This document shows, piece after piece, positions 47,669 through 59,260 of a stretch of 64,000 bases of DNA; the stretch's first letter is position 1, and each line of letters opens with the position of its first letter. Position numbers and translations under genes: made by a program. Location of the stretch: positions 4,335,758 through 4,399,757 of the forward strand of contig JAHREC010000062.1 of the NCBI GenBank assembly GCA_020081605.1. Direction: 5' to 3'. Under the pieces are notes generated by a model. That model made no database searches. It had not been told where the DNA came from and worked only from the letters and a program-made list of their open reading frames with translations. Source of the stretch: Albifimbria verrucaria (lineage: Eukaryota > Ascomycota > Sordariomycetes > Hypocreales > Stachybotryaceae).

Positions 47669-48628
47669 CGTGTCGGTTTGGGAACGGCAGCGGCGGTTTA
47701 GACGTTTTCGATTCTTTGTCTTGCGAGGACAATGGATCTCAAGCAGTCTGACCAAGACAAGCCCACGGGCAGGACAATCCCTTTTATGCTTATCCATCTC
47801 GAAGCCCGCGTCGGGGATCAATTGGCCCTCTACGCCATACGAAATCGTTTCAGTAAGATTGTCACGACCTTGCTTGCCCTGCAACGGCATTTGGGGCCAG
47901 GTGAAAACAGGAAAAGGCGGCAGTTGCTCGTCTATGCTGATCATTTCACGGTTTCTCATGCCACCAATGTACGTGAAACGCAATGGGGCGCGATTGGCCA
48001 GAGCGTGGTTCGAGAAGCCCGCTTTCGCATTGTTAGGCTCCGTCGACGACTTTAGCCGGTAGCGAGATCCAGATTTCGGACGAAGGGCAGAGGGGCAGTC
48101 CCTAAAACAGGCTCCTGTAATTCGGCTCCGTCCGCTATTATTGCCTGAAGGCCTAGCTGGCTGGACTTCTGCCGGAGCCTGTCACGCGGGCTTGCTGTGG
48201 TGTCTTGATCCCTGATTCTTAAGCAGCCATTGTATGAATCCGGAGCGGAAGGGTCAGGGGTTAGTGGAAGGACGCCACATGCCGGCAAACTAGACTGATT
48301 CAGACCGGAGCCGAAACGGTACTATTTCGCCCCGGTTCTTAACGACACAGCTCGTATTACTAAATAATGTAGAGAATTGTTAAGAGCCAAGACACGTTCT
48401 AACCTTTCGTTAAAGACATCACAGTATGGTAATAAGGACATTAATCTTCAGTGTGAGATGTCATTTTTAAGATGATATGTAAAGATTCATTAATACGCTA
48501 ACATTATAGTACATTTCATGTACATATACAGTAGAGGTCTCCTAACGTTTGTGCATTCCTTGACATTCCAAATCGTCGGTCGGTACACTCCATATCGTTC
48601 CAAGTATTAAGATTAAGAATAGAAATGT
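47669..48628. other. intergenic
   Basis: Promoter of the deacetylase gene and AT-rich 3' flank of the Rds1-like gene. Nothing else seen. Confidence 0.45.
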
Positions 48629-50020
48629 TTAGCCGGCCTGGTAGGTGGACAGGGCAGCCACGTGAGGGTTCAGCTGGGTGAGGTTGTACGGCGTGACGTA
48701 CAGGTCCAGGTCAGTGAGGACGAGGAACATGGTGTTGTTGTTGGCTGGGTTACCCTCCCAGGTAGAGACGTTGGGCTGGATGGTGAAGGCGGTGCGGTCA
48801 TCGACGCTGACGTTCTGCAGAGGCGTGTAGGTCACGTTGAGCTGAGAAACCCAGGCGGCGAACTTGGGCTCGATAACGTTGGTGGAGGTCACATAGCTGT
48901 TGTTGGGGCCAACGACCTGACCGGGGCGTCCCACTGCAGGAAGACCTGGCGGCCAGGGTAAGAAAGAGGAATGCTGCGGTTCTGGCTGATGGCAGCGTTG
49001 CAGTCAAGCGTCTTGTCGGTGGCGTTGACGCACAGCTCGTCCTTGGGGATGCCCTTGGTGGACAGCGTGTTGGCGTAGTCACCCTTGGTCTCGTTCCAGA
49101 CAGCGGAGCCGTTGATGCGGGCGGCGTTGGGCTGGTTCAAGATGTGCAGGGCGGGAAGTTCTGCCAGACGAGGCGGGTCTGGTTGTAGGGGCAGCTGGAG
49201 ATGTAAGGCGCCAGCAGAGTCCAGGCCCAGCTCTGGGGATACCGACGGTGTGCCACTCGGGCATGGGGAACTGACCACCGAACTGGCGGAAGATGAGCTG
49301 CTGGCGGGCCTCAATGGTAATACTCTGCAGGAGCAGCTGAGCAGCAGGGCCGGAATTGAGGTGGGGCAAGAAGCCGTAGACACCGGCCTCACCCCAGCGG
49401 GTAAGCTTCTGGTTGAAGTCGATAAACTCGGCCACGTTGTCTACGGGGTAGTTGTACGTGCACTGCTTGGGGCCTGAGGGCCGAGCATATTGGTGAGAAC
49501 GGTAGCATGGCCGACCTCCTGGTCAGCCATGTGCTGGAGGAGGAAGCGATCCTCCGCGTTGATGCCATAAGCGTCGAACTCCTCGTCGGAGAACGTAGCC
49601 AGACCCCAGTGGAACAGGTCAAGCTCAATCCACTCCTGGTACAGGGCAAGGGCCAGCGACTGGTAGTCGAAGTCACTCTGAACGCGGTAGACTGGAGCAG
49701 AGCCGTTGGTGCCGATACCACCGCTGGGGTGTAAGGAGCAGGCTGGTCGCCGTGGAGCTCACCGTCGGCAGGGTAGTCGTAGGCATCGGGGGCAGGAGGG
49801 AGGGCGGGAATGGAAGGGGCCAGCACGGAGGTGCTCAGGGCACCGGTGGTGGTGGGATCAGGGCCGGTGTAAGGGCCGTGAGAGGTAACATTGTGCACCT
49901 CAACGGGGTGGCCGTGACGGCGGCTTCGGAGCTGAAGGTGGTGTGAGGCTCGGAGGCGAATGGGACGGCATAAGCGCCGTTGACGAGGGCGAGAAGCCCA
50001 GCACTGCGCAGCAACGCCAT
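48629..50020 (-). CDS. Rds1-like secreted ferritin-fold protein
   Basis: A single exon of 465 aa starting at 50020 with a signal peptide (MALLRSAGLLALVNGAYA). The ferritin-like domain covers about residues 90-260: YQSLALALYQEWIELDLFHWGLATFSDEEFDAYGI, then LLQHMADQEVGHATVLTNMLG (the E-x2-H iron-site pattern), EFIDFNQKLTRWGEAGVYGFLPHL and ITIEARQQLIFRQFGG. The C-terminal part is a beta-rich, N-glycosylation-rich region (NVTYTPLQNVSVDD, NVSTW, NNNTMFLVLTDLDLYVTPYNLT). Frames break at six G runs: 48923, 49153, 49235, 49469, 49726 and 49905, the most of any gene here. Fission yeast rds1 is induced by starvation and stress; biochemical role unknown. Confidence 0.88.
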
Positions 50021-51628
50021 GGTTCGGATGACAGTTTCAGATGTGTTGAGCTGCCTGTGAGTTCCCTGGTGGTTGGCTTGTTTCAATGACAGTTGACGGC
50101 GGCATCTGGAGGCTTTTAAGCATGGCGGTTTGGACCCTGCCAGCCGGTCCTAGATCCCAAGATCCTGGGATCGGTTCCCGATGATTGAATCATGACCGTC
50201 GGAATGCTCTGCATATCGTCATAGAAGAGCAATTGCTCAGCCGTGAGTTTGAATATTGTTGGGCGGCGACTGGGCCAGAGGCATGTCGTCATACAAGACG
50301 ACCCCATCACCACGTACGCTTGGTACAGAGTTAGCAGCCGGCACATGGAGAGGCTTCGCGGCAATGGACGGCCCTGACAAGGGTTTGCTAAGAATTTTCT
50401 CTCTGGAGCCCCATGGAGACCGTTATGTTCGTGGTCGTTGTCGTAATAGATGCGTTGGACGGGGCGTTGCGGGTGCGACTTATATGACATCAAGAGTCGT
50501 CGTGCCCAAAAGGTATGTCGCCCCCGGTCCCAGTGACTGTATCGAGCACAATGGGTACCGTTGGGACCACAATTCGACCAGGGTTGGAAGAAATAGTCCG
50601 CAAAGGCGTGATTGTCGTCTCTAGATCTATGTGAACCGTTGCATGGGAGTTTTCTCCGGTGCAGCCATCCGCAACGGAGACGTGCCACTGCAAGGGGAGG
50701 CATCAAGCTCATGACATGCGGCCCAGATCGAGATTAGCCCAGCCACTACCACCAGAATGACCGATCTGTGAACCCAACTCGGCACTTGTCAAAGGTTGGG
50801 GTGGAATAGTTTGTCGCAGGTATGTTTGTCATGATGCCGAGCCGACCATGGCTGCCGAGTGGAAGCTTGCGCAACGGACATTGCGTAGACTTGACGTGAG
50901 GGTCTACCCTGTACTAGCATGGATATCGGATGGGCCTATGAGGTGGGCCGGAACAAACACATGATATTATGGATTAGATGCGTGGAGCTTTCGGTTCAGT
51001 TTAGTTCTTATTACATGTCCCTGTATTCCAAGTGTGTACGATTTGACGCTAGAATCATGGTTTCGAACGTGATTATCGAGATCATGCCATTTTGTGCCGT
51101 GTTGCGAACAATTGGTGGACATGCGTGAGGGCTACAACTTTCGAATAAGAAAAACAAAAGTAAACAAAAAGTAGGCTATCAATGTTGGAATAAAAGAATG
51201 AAAGCAAACCAAAAACAAGCCGAATATTATTAGAAGACCGTGAAACTCATGCTGTTCCAGGGTAATTGACTCGTCTGATCTAAGCGTGATACCAAGCCAA
51301 AGTGGTGAACTGACTTTCCTACCTTACCTTACTCAAGACAGCAATGCCACATTCGGTAAGACCTTCGTCAACACCCTGATGTTAGACGATAGCTTATCTT
51401 ATCTTATCGGCCACGGAATTTTTCGCATTTTCGCATCTTTGTGCCACCAACCCCACGTTGCCATGCCCAAGACATATCATCACACGAACTGCAAGTCTGT
51501 GACTGGAAAAAATAGCGATTCACCCATAGACATTGCGCTTGGATCTACCAAGTAACATTGTGCGACCGACCCGAGCTCGGCTCTCCCTCGCATCCAAGCC
51601 CTGCGCTGCGCAGGCCACAACTCTCGCC
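50021..51628. other. intergenic, large
   Basis: 1.6 kb between divergent genes. Possible fragments of a Thr-rich secreted product on the minus strand near 50470-50770 are too weak to annotate. Confidence 0.4.
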
Positions 51629-53083
51629 ATGGCTACCCTCCTCCCTCCACGTCCCACACCGCCGACGCCGCACCCCAGCCGGCCACCACCAAGCCCATCC
51701 ACAGTCTCGTCCTCGACACGGGTCCACTGATCAAGAACGACCCCCTGTCAGCGTCCTCATCTCCAAGGCCGAGAAGCTCTATATCCTCCCCAACGTCGTC
51801 TCCGAGATCCGCGATGCCGCCACCCGCTCCCGCATTGAGACCACCCTCCTCCCCTTCACCACCCTGCGCTCGCCTAAGCCGGACAGCATCAAGTTCATCA
51901 CGGGATTTGCCAGAAAGACGGGTGACTTGGCCGTGCTGAGTCGACCGGATATTGAGGTGCTGGCGCTGGGATACGAACTGGAGTGCGAGCGAAACAATGG
52001 CGATTGGCGTTTGAGGAACACCCCGGCCAGAAGCGCCTCAATGGCCGACCTGCTCAGGGAGAGGAAGCCGCACAGACTCAACCAGAAGCCTCGGAAAAGA
52101 CAGATGCTGCGGAAGGTCAGAATGGAACCGAGGAGACAAAGGAGAGCACAGAAGAGTCTGCGAATGCCGAGAGTGCGCCAGCAGCCGAGACCGTTGTGCC
52201 AGAAACCACAGAGCCATCGTCGTCGTTAGACGCCAAGCTGGAGAACTTGACTCTGGACAACCAAGAGACTGCAAAGACCGAGGCAGTTTCATCCCAAGAA
52301 CCACAAGTGGATGCGTCTGCAACAGTCGACGAGGTTCCCTTGAAAGATGGTGAAAAGGCCGACGAGACGGTGGCCCTGGAGGAAGCTGCCGAAGACAAAC
52401 CAGAGATCGTCGAGGAGGAAGACGACGACGACGAAGATGGCTGGATCACACCCTCCAACCTCAAGAAGCACCAGGCCAAGGACGCCAACACATCCACGCC
52501 CACCCAGCCCGCCGCGCAGAAGACGCTGCAGGCCGCCGTCCTCACCTCCGATTACGCCATGCAGAACGTAGCGCTGCGCATGAACCTCAATCTCGTGGCG
52601 CCCTCCATGGCCCGCATCACCCAGCTCAAGACGTGGGTGCTCCGCTGCCACGGCTGCTTCACCGTCACCCGCGACATGGCGCGCCAGTTCTGCCCGTCGT
52701 GCGGTCAGCCCACGCTCCTGCGCACCAGCTGTTCCACCGACGACAAGGGCACCTTTAGGCTGCACCTCAAGCGCAACTTCCAGTGGAACAACCGCGGCAA
52801 CGTCTACAGCGTGCCCAAGCCCGTCCACGGCTCCGCCCACGGCCGCCTGCACCGCAACGCGCCGGGCAACGCCGGCGGCAAGAACGGCTGGGGCAAGGAC
52901 TTGATCCTCGCCGAGGACCAGAAGGAGTTTGTGCGCGCGGGCGACGAGCAGCGCCGCGCGAGGCAGAAGGACCTCATGGACGAGGACTACCTGCCCAGCA
53001 TCCTGACTGGCGACAGGGCCGGGTCGGGAGGCAGGATTCGCGTGGGCGCGGGACGCAACGTGAACTCGAGGAAGAAGAGGTAG
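51629..53083 (+). CDS. NOB1: NOB1, 20S pre-rRNA D-site endonuclease
   Basis: A single exon, 485 aa. The PIN nuclease domain begins HSLVLDTGPLIKNDPPVSVLI with the first catalytic Asp, then EKLYILPNVVSEIRD (Glu) and TGDLAVLSRPDIEVLALGYELE (Asp). A low-complexity acidic linker follows, ending EEEDDDDEDGWITPSNL, the family's conserved box. The C-terminal zinc ribbon is LRCHGCFTVTRDMARQFCPSCG, followed by GTFRLHLKRNFQWNNRGNVYSVPKP and a basic tail. Frames break at 51673-51676, 51741-51745 and 52021-52024. NOB1 cuts 20S pre-rRNA at site D to make the 18S 3' end in late 40S assembly. It is essential in yeast, so the frameshifts are almost certainly sequencing errors. It is convergent with NOP10. Confidence 0.95.
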
Positions 53084-53354
53084 ATCACTTCGAAAATCAT
53101 GAAAATAGTTAAATGCGGAAAATAATGAATTTGAATTGGGCTCAAATGTATGCACACCGTCTCCTGCGTCTCGTCGACAAACAGAAACCGTAGCCACATG
53201 TAGTGCCGTTCCCAACGCCGGGTGAATTCATCCCACACAAACGCCAATGCCCATGCCTTTTAATTCTCCTTCCACTCTGCCTCCCTGTAGATCCATCTGC
53301 TTCCCCAATTCCTCGTCTTGACCCGCTCGTCAAATCCATCTCATCGGTCGACGT

Positions 53355-53605
53355 TTACTCCTCCTCTGCAGAAATAACCAGTCAGCTCTCCATCCCATGT
53401 CATAAAGGACAAATAAATTCGCATAACTCACTCTGCTGGGTCAGGAGCAGACCGAAACGCCTCTTCAGGGTGACACGCTGGCGCGACCACTTGTCATCGG
53501 GGAGAAGCGCGCAGGGTGGGCGGACTTGGTGACCTGGCCGTGGGCGACCTTCTTGAGAGTGTAGAGGCGGTTGCCGCTGGCGTCGAGGGTGTACATGAGA
53601 TGCAT
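53355..53605 (-). CDS. NOP10: NOP10, H/ACA snoRNP subunit 3
   Basis: Two exons, 53605-53432 and 53365-53355, with a 66-nt intron; 61 aa, the normal size. The whole protein matches the family: [48 protein letters not shown]. The second exon adds only K-E-E and the stop; this short exon is inferred from a good donor (GTGAGT) and acceptor (CTGCAG). One base is missing at 53499-53502 (FSPDDKW). NOP10 binds Cbf5 and Nhp2 in box H/ACA particles that pseudouridylate rRNA. Essential in yeast. Confidence 0.93.
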
Positions 53606-53918
53606 GGTGGGCGGATTTTTGAGGTTTCCGGGGAATTGAGGGTGGGTTTGTTGGGTGGTTGAAGAGCTTTTGTTCGTTTATCGTAGCTTTTCGTGGTGTT
53701 GAATTGCAGAAAATTTTGGACCGAAAATTTGGTGTCACGTGCGGCTTATCGATACCAGGCCGGGCCAAGCCAGCTCAACCCAGGGAGTGATGAGCAGATC
53801 GAAGACCTCAGGGTTTTGTACTCCGTAGGAAGACTATCCATTAATTGGAGGTTAGAAGGAAGAGAAAAAAAAGGGAAAATGCTCGAAGAGTGTAAAGATG
53901 TACTCTGAATATTTTATT
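53606..53918. other. NOP10 promoter region
   Basis: No other feature seen; an A8 run near 53867. Confidence 0.5.
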
Positions 53919-54018
53919 TATTATATAATCATTTAATTTGGGTTTGATTCTGCTATTCACTAATTCTTGTTCCTAGGTACCTCTTGGTGGTTGCAGTCCC
54001 TACCTATTTTATTGCTAC
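53919..54018 (+). repeat. dispersed repeat, copy C (diverged)
   Basis: Shares TTATTATATAATCATTTAAT, CTATTCACTAATTCTTGTTC and GGTTGCAGTCCCTACC with the other copies; the TCACTTATCGG core is disrupted. Confidence 0.45.
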
Positions 54019-54385
54019 TGACAGCGGTCTTGCAAGGGATAACGTTGTACTTCAGTCTCGGCCGAGAACATGGAATTCATCTTACACAACATTAGATGCA
54101 CATGGATTATGGAAGAATAACGACTTTACCATTCATATTGAAAATGCTGTATATTCGGACTTTTCATATCTACCTGCCATCGCCATAGCTTATCCAAATC
54201 ACATCGGTACACTAATTACAAGCAACCCTCCAGCACGTTCATGAATCACAGACGCTAAGGAAACACGGCCACGAAAGATCCCGTCATATCCGACCGCGCC
54301 GCATGGCAAGCACCTCTCTCCTGCTTCTCCGAATGATCATCGGTCGCAAAGTAGCTGAGGCGTCTAGGCTTTTGTGGTGGCCAGT
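54019..54385. other. intergenic
   Basis: 3' flank of the AdoMetDC gene. Nothing seen. Confidence 0.45.
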
Positions 54386-55933
54386 TCACAGAATCTCGCC
54401 CACGCGAGCTCCCTTGTCGCCAGACCAGCCGTCTCGCTCGTAGAATCGGAAGACCAAATCATAGTCCTCAAAGTCGTGCACGATGCGGTCAATGCGGCGG
54501 TATCCCTTGACCGGGTCGACGAGGCGCTGAGCGGCAAGGCTCTTGGGCTCGTCGCCCATGCCGTAGGGGTTGGCGCTCTGGCCCTTGGCCTCAAAGAGCG
54601 TGACGCTGAATCGTCCGGGACGGAAAATGCTGACCACGCGCTCGATAATCTCCGCAGTGGTGCGACCGCCCTGGCCGCCGGGGACGTTGGTCTCGAAGGA
54701 GGCGAAAGAGCAGTTGGGCTCGGGTGTGACGTGCACGGTGAAGTAGTGAGCGGCGTTGGTCCGGTCGACCTGCTCCGAGGAGGAGGCGGGATAACGCCGT
54801 TGGCAGAGAAGCCGCAGGGGCCGAAGAGGTAGGCATCAACGCGGGCGTCCGGGTACTGCGAGGTGGGGTACACGTCGGACAGACCGCAGTTCTCCGACAC
54901 GACGGTGCCCAGGGCGTGGCCCTCGGTGGTCAAAGCCTCGATGGGGTCGAGGTTGTCGGCCTTGGCCTCGCCCTCTTCGCCGTTGCTGAAGACGTCGACC
55001 TCGTCCAGGGCGCCAAGGCTTTCCACGGCCTTCTGGCGCGCCTCCTGCGCCTCGGCAGCGAGCTTGTCACTGGCGACCGCACTCGCGTGTGACAAGTAGA
55101 ACTGCTTGGCGTTCTCTGGGTCCAGGTCGGTCATGAGAATCTCAAGCGTCTCATCGCCCTGGCCAGCGCCTCCGAAACCGACGCCGGCGGGGATCTTGGA
55201 TCGCTCAGCGGGCTCCGAATCGGGGGTTCGTGGAGGCGTCAGAGCCTGGTTGGGGCTGGTGATGTACAGGTACCAGTGGTCTCCGTTCATCTTGCCCACC
55301 ATGTAGGCGCTACCACCCTCGAACATGTCGTCGAGGTACTTGACCTCCTGCTTCCAGCTACGGTGGGGACCCTGCTGCCTGTCGGGGAACAAGAAGTTCT
55401 TGCGACTGTAGAAGACGCGGTAGGGGTTGCAGCAGCGCGGACGTCGGTGACGGCGTCGGCGTTGTGGAAGGGAAACCAGCGTCGGCGGCGGCAATGTGCA
55501 GCATGCGCTGGAGACCGAGAAGGAGTGTCGTGGTGCCGCAAGTCTTGAGGATGAGCTTGTGGGGAAGACGAACATGCTCGACTCGGAGAGAAGGTATGCG
55601 TCGACAACGTCGGACTCGAGGACGGACAGGATCTTGCAGTTGACCATGTCGAGCATGCCTACCCAGGTGTCTGCCTTGACCGCCTTGAGGCCATTGGGCT
55701 GCGCGCCCACAGGCAGAGCCGATGCGCTGGGAGCGAACCAGACTTCGAGGAGTTTTTCCGGGCCTGAGATTTGTTAGCTTCGGAGCCGTCAATTGGAACA
55801 GGACCTGTGGCAACTGACCTTCAAAGGCATTGGTGGAGTCTAGGTCGGCGGCGACATCGTGATTGATGGTCAGATGCGGCGTCGCCTCGGACGGGGAGAA
55901 GGTGTAATCGTTGGGGACAGAAAGGTTGACCAT
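54386..55933 (-). CDS. SPE2: S-adenosylmethionine decarboxylase proenzyme
   Basis: Two exons, 55933-55819 and 55763-54386, with a 55-nt intron; 498 aa. After FEGPEKLLEVWFAPS the self-processing site is complete: [31 protein letters not shown], where the Ser of SESS becomes the pyruvoyl group and Cys of KTCGTT is the proton donor. Downstream are YSRKNFLFPDRQ, HRSWKQEVKYLDDMF, DHWYLYI, the second-half motif YLFGPCGFSANG and AAHYFTVHVTPEPNCSFASFETN. A Ser/Ala/Glu-rich insert (about residues 220-310) is typical of filamentous fungi. Frames break at 54788-54790, 55423-55426, 55470-55472 and 55561-55564. It makes decarboxylated SAM for spermidine and spermine. The leader upstream is long and may hold an upstream open reading frame. 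Confidence 0.95.
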
Positions 55934-57737
55934 TCTCGTGGATTGAAGCCTCGCAGCAAGTCGCGCGAATCAAGCGTATATCGAGGTCGACGTTGTGGTG
56001 TTGTCTTTGCCGTCGGTGGCAGAGTCCGCGGAGCACTAGCTACGCCTCAGATAGACGTTGCGGCGTCCGTCTGAGAGAGTAGGCCCACAGGAAGGCGACG
56101 GTCTCTAGACGCTGGCGGAAGCCAGCAGCAATCAGTTCCTTGCGGAGTGTTTTGTTCAACGTCTCACAAAAGGGACGTTAGGGAGGACGAGAGCGTAGGA
56201 TGTGGTGCGACAAGTCTACGGCCGAAATGGTGAGGGCGGAGAGCCGGATTCGATCGATACTAGGCTGCAGTATCGACACAAGGGCAACAGACGATTGCGC
56301 GTCGTGTGGAGGTCAGAATAGGATCGTGCGTGAACCGAAGGGGTGCTATCGAGGCCTGAGACAGCTGTGAGCATCGTGGGCGTGGCGGACCGTCGGGTCG
56401 AGACATACTTGGATGGTCTGGAGAAGAGGAAGCGCAAGAGATCGGTCGATCTCATAGAAGGCCGAGAGAAGAACCGAGGAACAGGTCGATACGGTGACAA
56501 GCTACAACCCGTGGAGAGCTGTAGTCTGGAATGGCTGGTGCTTTTCAAGGACGGACCGTCGACATGAGTTGTACGAGGCGGTGTCGCGTGTGACGCTGGA
56601 TCACAGAACGGTGTAGCGGCGGTGCTTTGGCCTGGGGTCAAGAAGGACGAAGGACCAAGAACGAAGACGAGCAGAGACTGCAGCAGGCAAACCAGCGTCT
56701 CTTCAAGGCAACCTGACGACGGGTGGGAGTCGGTGTGGTGTGGTGTGAAGAGGTAATTTTTTTCTGCCGTCTGTCTGGTCTGTGGCGGGGCAGACAAATA
56801 GGAATGACGGAGTGGTTTGTTTGGGATGGATGGTTTTGTGTGTGTGTGTGCGGATGTTCAGGTACCTGCTACAGACGAGGAAAAAAACTAAAAACACACC
56901 AAAATTGACTGGCTAGCAAGATCCAGACCAGCTTCCTCGATTGGCTACAAGGGCCAAAACAGGCTGGTATCGACAGAATCTCCACTATATCCATCCGTAC
57001 CTGGTGGACGTTTGGGTTGGACGTCTGAGCGCTATCCAGGAACAGACGGCGGGGTACGTTGGGCTCTGGTGGTGGGTGATACAGGGGGTGCTCAAGGTTG
57101 GTACCAGCATTAGGCGACGTTGTCCAGGTAGTTTAGGTACCTCCCCTTACCTACAGGGCGTTCCTCGTGCGCTGGGTTAAGGGAGCCAGCCAGAAGAGGA
57201 AATGGGTTGAGGCCCAACTGGCTGCCGTCCAAGCTGATGGGTGCAGGTACCTGTACTTTGGGATCTGGCTGTCCAGGGTACGCATTTATTTATTTACCGT
57301 ATGCAGTATTGTGTTGACCAGGGAATGCGTCATTGTCGATCCCATGGTGATGCTGATCTTTATGTTTATGGTGATTATTGATGGAATCAGATTTGGATAA
57401 AAATTGGATAAATGGTATTGACAACGCTAATCACCAAGAGACTTTTTCCCACATGTCCAATACCACCAGTAAATATCGCCGTAGATTACCGTCCGATCCT
57501 GACTCTTGCTCTGGCTCTGCTTATTTCACATGCCGAACAGTGACGGCAATGCATTGGTGTAGGTGCCGTCACCTGCTTGATGCGACCAGTCGCACACGGC
57601 ACACGGCACACGGCCCGTCTTCAATACCACCTTTGAAAACCTCTCATACGAGCTGGTACGCGAGCAATTCGTCAAGTCGCACCATGTATTGCGCCTTGTG
57701 AAAGCAACCGAGGCTGCTGGCTTCCCTCCCGGTATAA
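55934..57737. other. AdoMetDC leader/promoter and intergenic
   Basis: The first 200 bases upstream of SPE2 contain no ATG on its strand; a 53-codon frame with ATG at 56374 could be an upstream ORF. A (GT)n tract lies at 56836-56853 and a (CACACGG)n tract near 57590-57610. No gene supported. Confidence 0.4.
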
Positions 57738-58708
57738 TCAGGTTCGCTCTGTCTTTGCTACCTCTTCCACCACCGCGTCTGTAATGCCCTTAAACACATG
57801 CCTTAACGAGCAATCCCGGTACTTGTCCACTAGCAGCGCCTTTGTGTCATCCGTCTCTTTGCTTTCTGTAGACGAGATATCCGTCCCGCCAATGTTGGTG
57901 CCCGTCGGGTACTGCGGTCTCGTGCCCTCCTCAATCAGCGTGATGAACTGCGCATCCATCGGCACGCTCCCCAGGAACGGCACCTTGAACTCTTCGGCCA
58001 TGGAGCGACCTCCGCCCGACCCGAAGATGTCGGTACATTCCGAGCAGTGCGGGCACACGAAGCCGCTCATGTTCTCCACCACGCCGAGTACACGGATGCC
58101 CGTCTTGGCGCAAAAGTTCAGCTCCTTGCGCACATCTGCTGTCGACACGGCCTGAGGTGTCGTCACCACCACTGCGCCAGCAACCTGGCCCGGTCGGGCA
58201 TCGCGCTGCAACGTCTCCGCCAGCGAAATGTGCTCGTCACTCGTACCCGGCGGCGTATCGACAAGGAGATAGTCTGTTTCGTCCCAAAGCACGTCCTTGA
58301 AGAACTGGCGAATCATGGCCGTCTTTTTGGGGCCACGCCACACAACGGCATCCCCACGTCGCGGCAGCAGGAATCCAAGACTCATGGCGTGTAGGCTGCC
58401 AACGTTGGCGGACGGGTCGGCATCGTGGACAGTGACAGGCGACCAGCCACCAGGAACCTGTGTGACCTTGGACTCCTCGATGGACAGCATGCGCGGCATC
58501 GAAGGCCCGGTAAGGTCGATGTCGAGGATGCCGACGGAGTGCCCGGCGAGGGACAGGGAGAGGGCGAGCTGCGTCGTAACGGAGGATTTACCGACACCCC
58601 TTTGCCGGAGAGGACCTGTGGGAGAGAAGTAAGTTAAAGGAGCGGCTGCAACGGTAAGAGGCGTAGGCTGCGTACCAGCACAATGTGCTTAACCTTGTCC
58701 AGACTCAT
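57738..58708 (-). CDS. CFD1: cytosolic Fe-S cluster assembly P-loop ATPase
   Basis: Two exons, 58708-58676 and 58615-57738, with a 60-nt intron; 303 aa. The intron falls just before the Walker A motif [21 protein letters not shown], whose G run (58597-58600) has lost one base. Then come [33 protein letters not shown], the Mrp/NBP35 signature [17 protein letters not shown] and the C-terminal [18 protein letters not shown], where CxxC binds the bridging 4Fe-4S cluster of the Cfd1-Nbp35 scaffold. There is no N-terminal four-Cys ferredoxin-like motif, which separates CFD1 from NBP35. The protein builds clusters for cytosolic and nuclear Fe-S proteins. Essential in yeast. Confidence 0.94.
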
Positions 58709-59147
58709 CGTGATCTGCTCTGATCTGATCTGACTGGCTGAATTCTTTGGGTTAAGACTCCAGGACCGTGTCGCGACGATGAATTCAGGGTCTGCGGAAG
58801 GAAAATGCCAAAATTCCAGCGACCAGTCAGCAAGGTGGTGATGTCTGCCCCGACAGCCACTGATTATAAAGCATGGCTTCTGTGACGTTCGCAGCTGGTG
58901 ATGAGTAAAAAGAGTCGAGGTTGGGGAATAATTGGGTCTCAACCCCACCATGGTTTCTTATCGCGATAAGGAATCAGGACCCCGCGGTCCGACATCGCTG
59001 GAGCCAGGAGAGCAGCTTCTGAAGTGGTGAATAAAGAAATGAAGACAGTAGATCGTAGGCCTCATATTTCTCTAGTAATAGTAAGTATTAAAAAAATAAA
59101 ATACCAAGGGAAGATAAATAAAAGTTATGAGAATATTTCTTTATACT
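58709..59147. other. CFD1 promoter region
   Basis: No other feature recognised. Confidence 0.5.
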
Positions 59148-59260
59148 TATCCGGGCTATGTAATTATTTTCTTCGTGTATTATCCGAACGTTTATTGGTT
59201 CTTGTTCTCACTTATCAGTGCCTACTTACGGTCCCTATTTTTATCACTACCCACTTGCTT
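59148..59260 (+). repeat. dispersed repeat, copy D
   Basis: Best match to copy A: ATGTAATTATTTTC, ATTATCCGAACGTTTATTGG, TTCTTGTTCTCACTTATCAG, TGCCTACTTACGGTCCCTAT and CACTACCCACTTGCTT. Same orientation as the others. Confidence 0.65.

Noticed and set aside
50116..50770. Possible signal-anchored, Thr-rich secreted protein on the minus strand
   Set aside because: A hydrophobic segment (VILVVVAGLISIWA) and a plausible continuation appear if one C is added near 50697, but no start ATG exists in that frame and a further break is needed at once.
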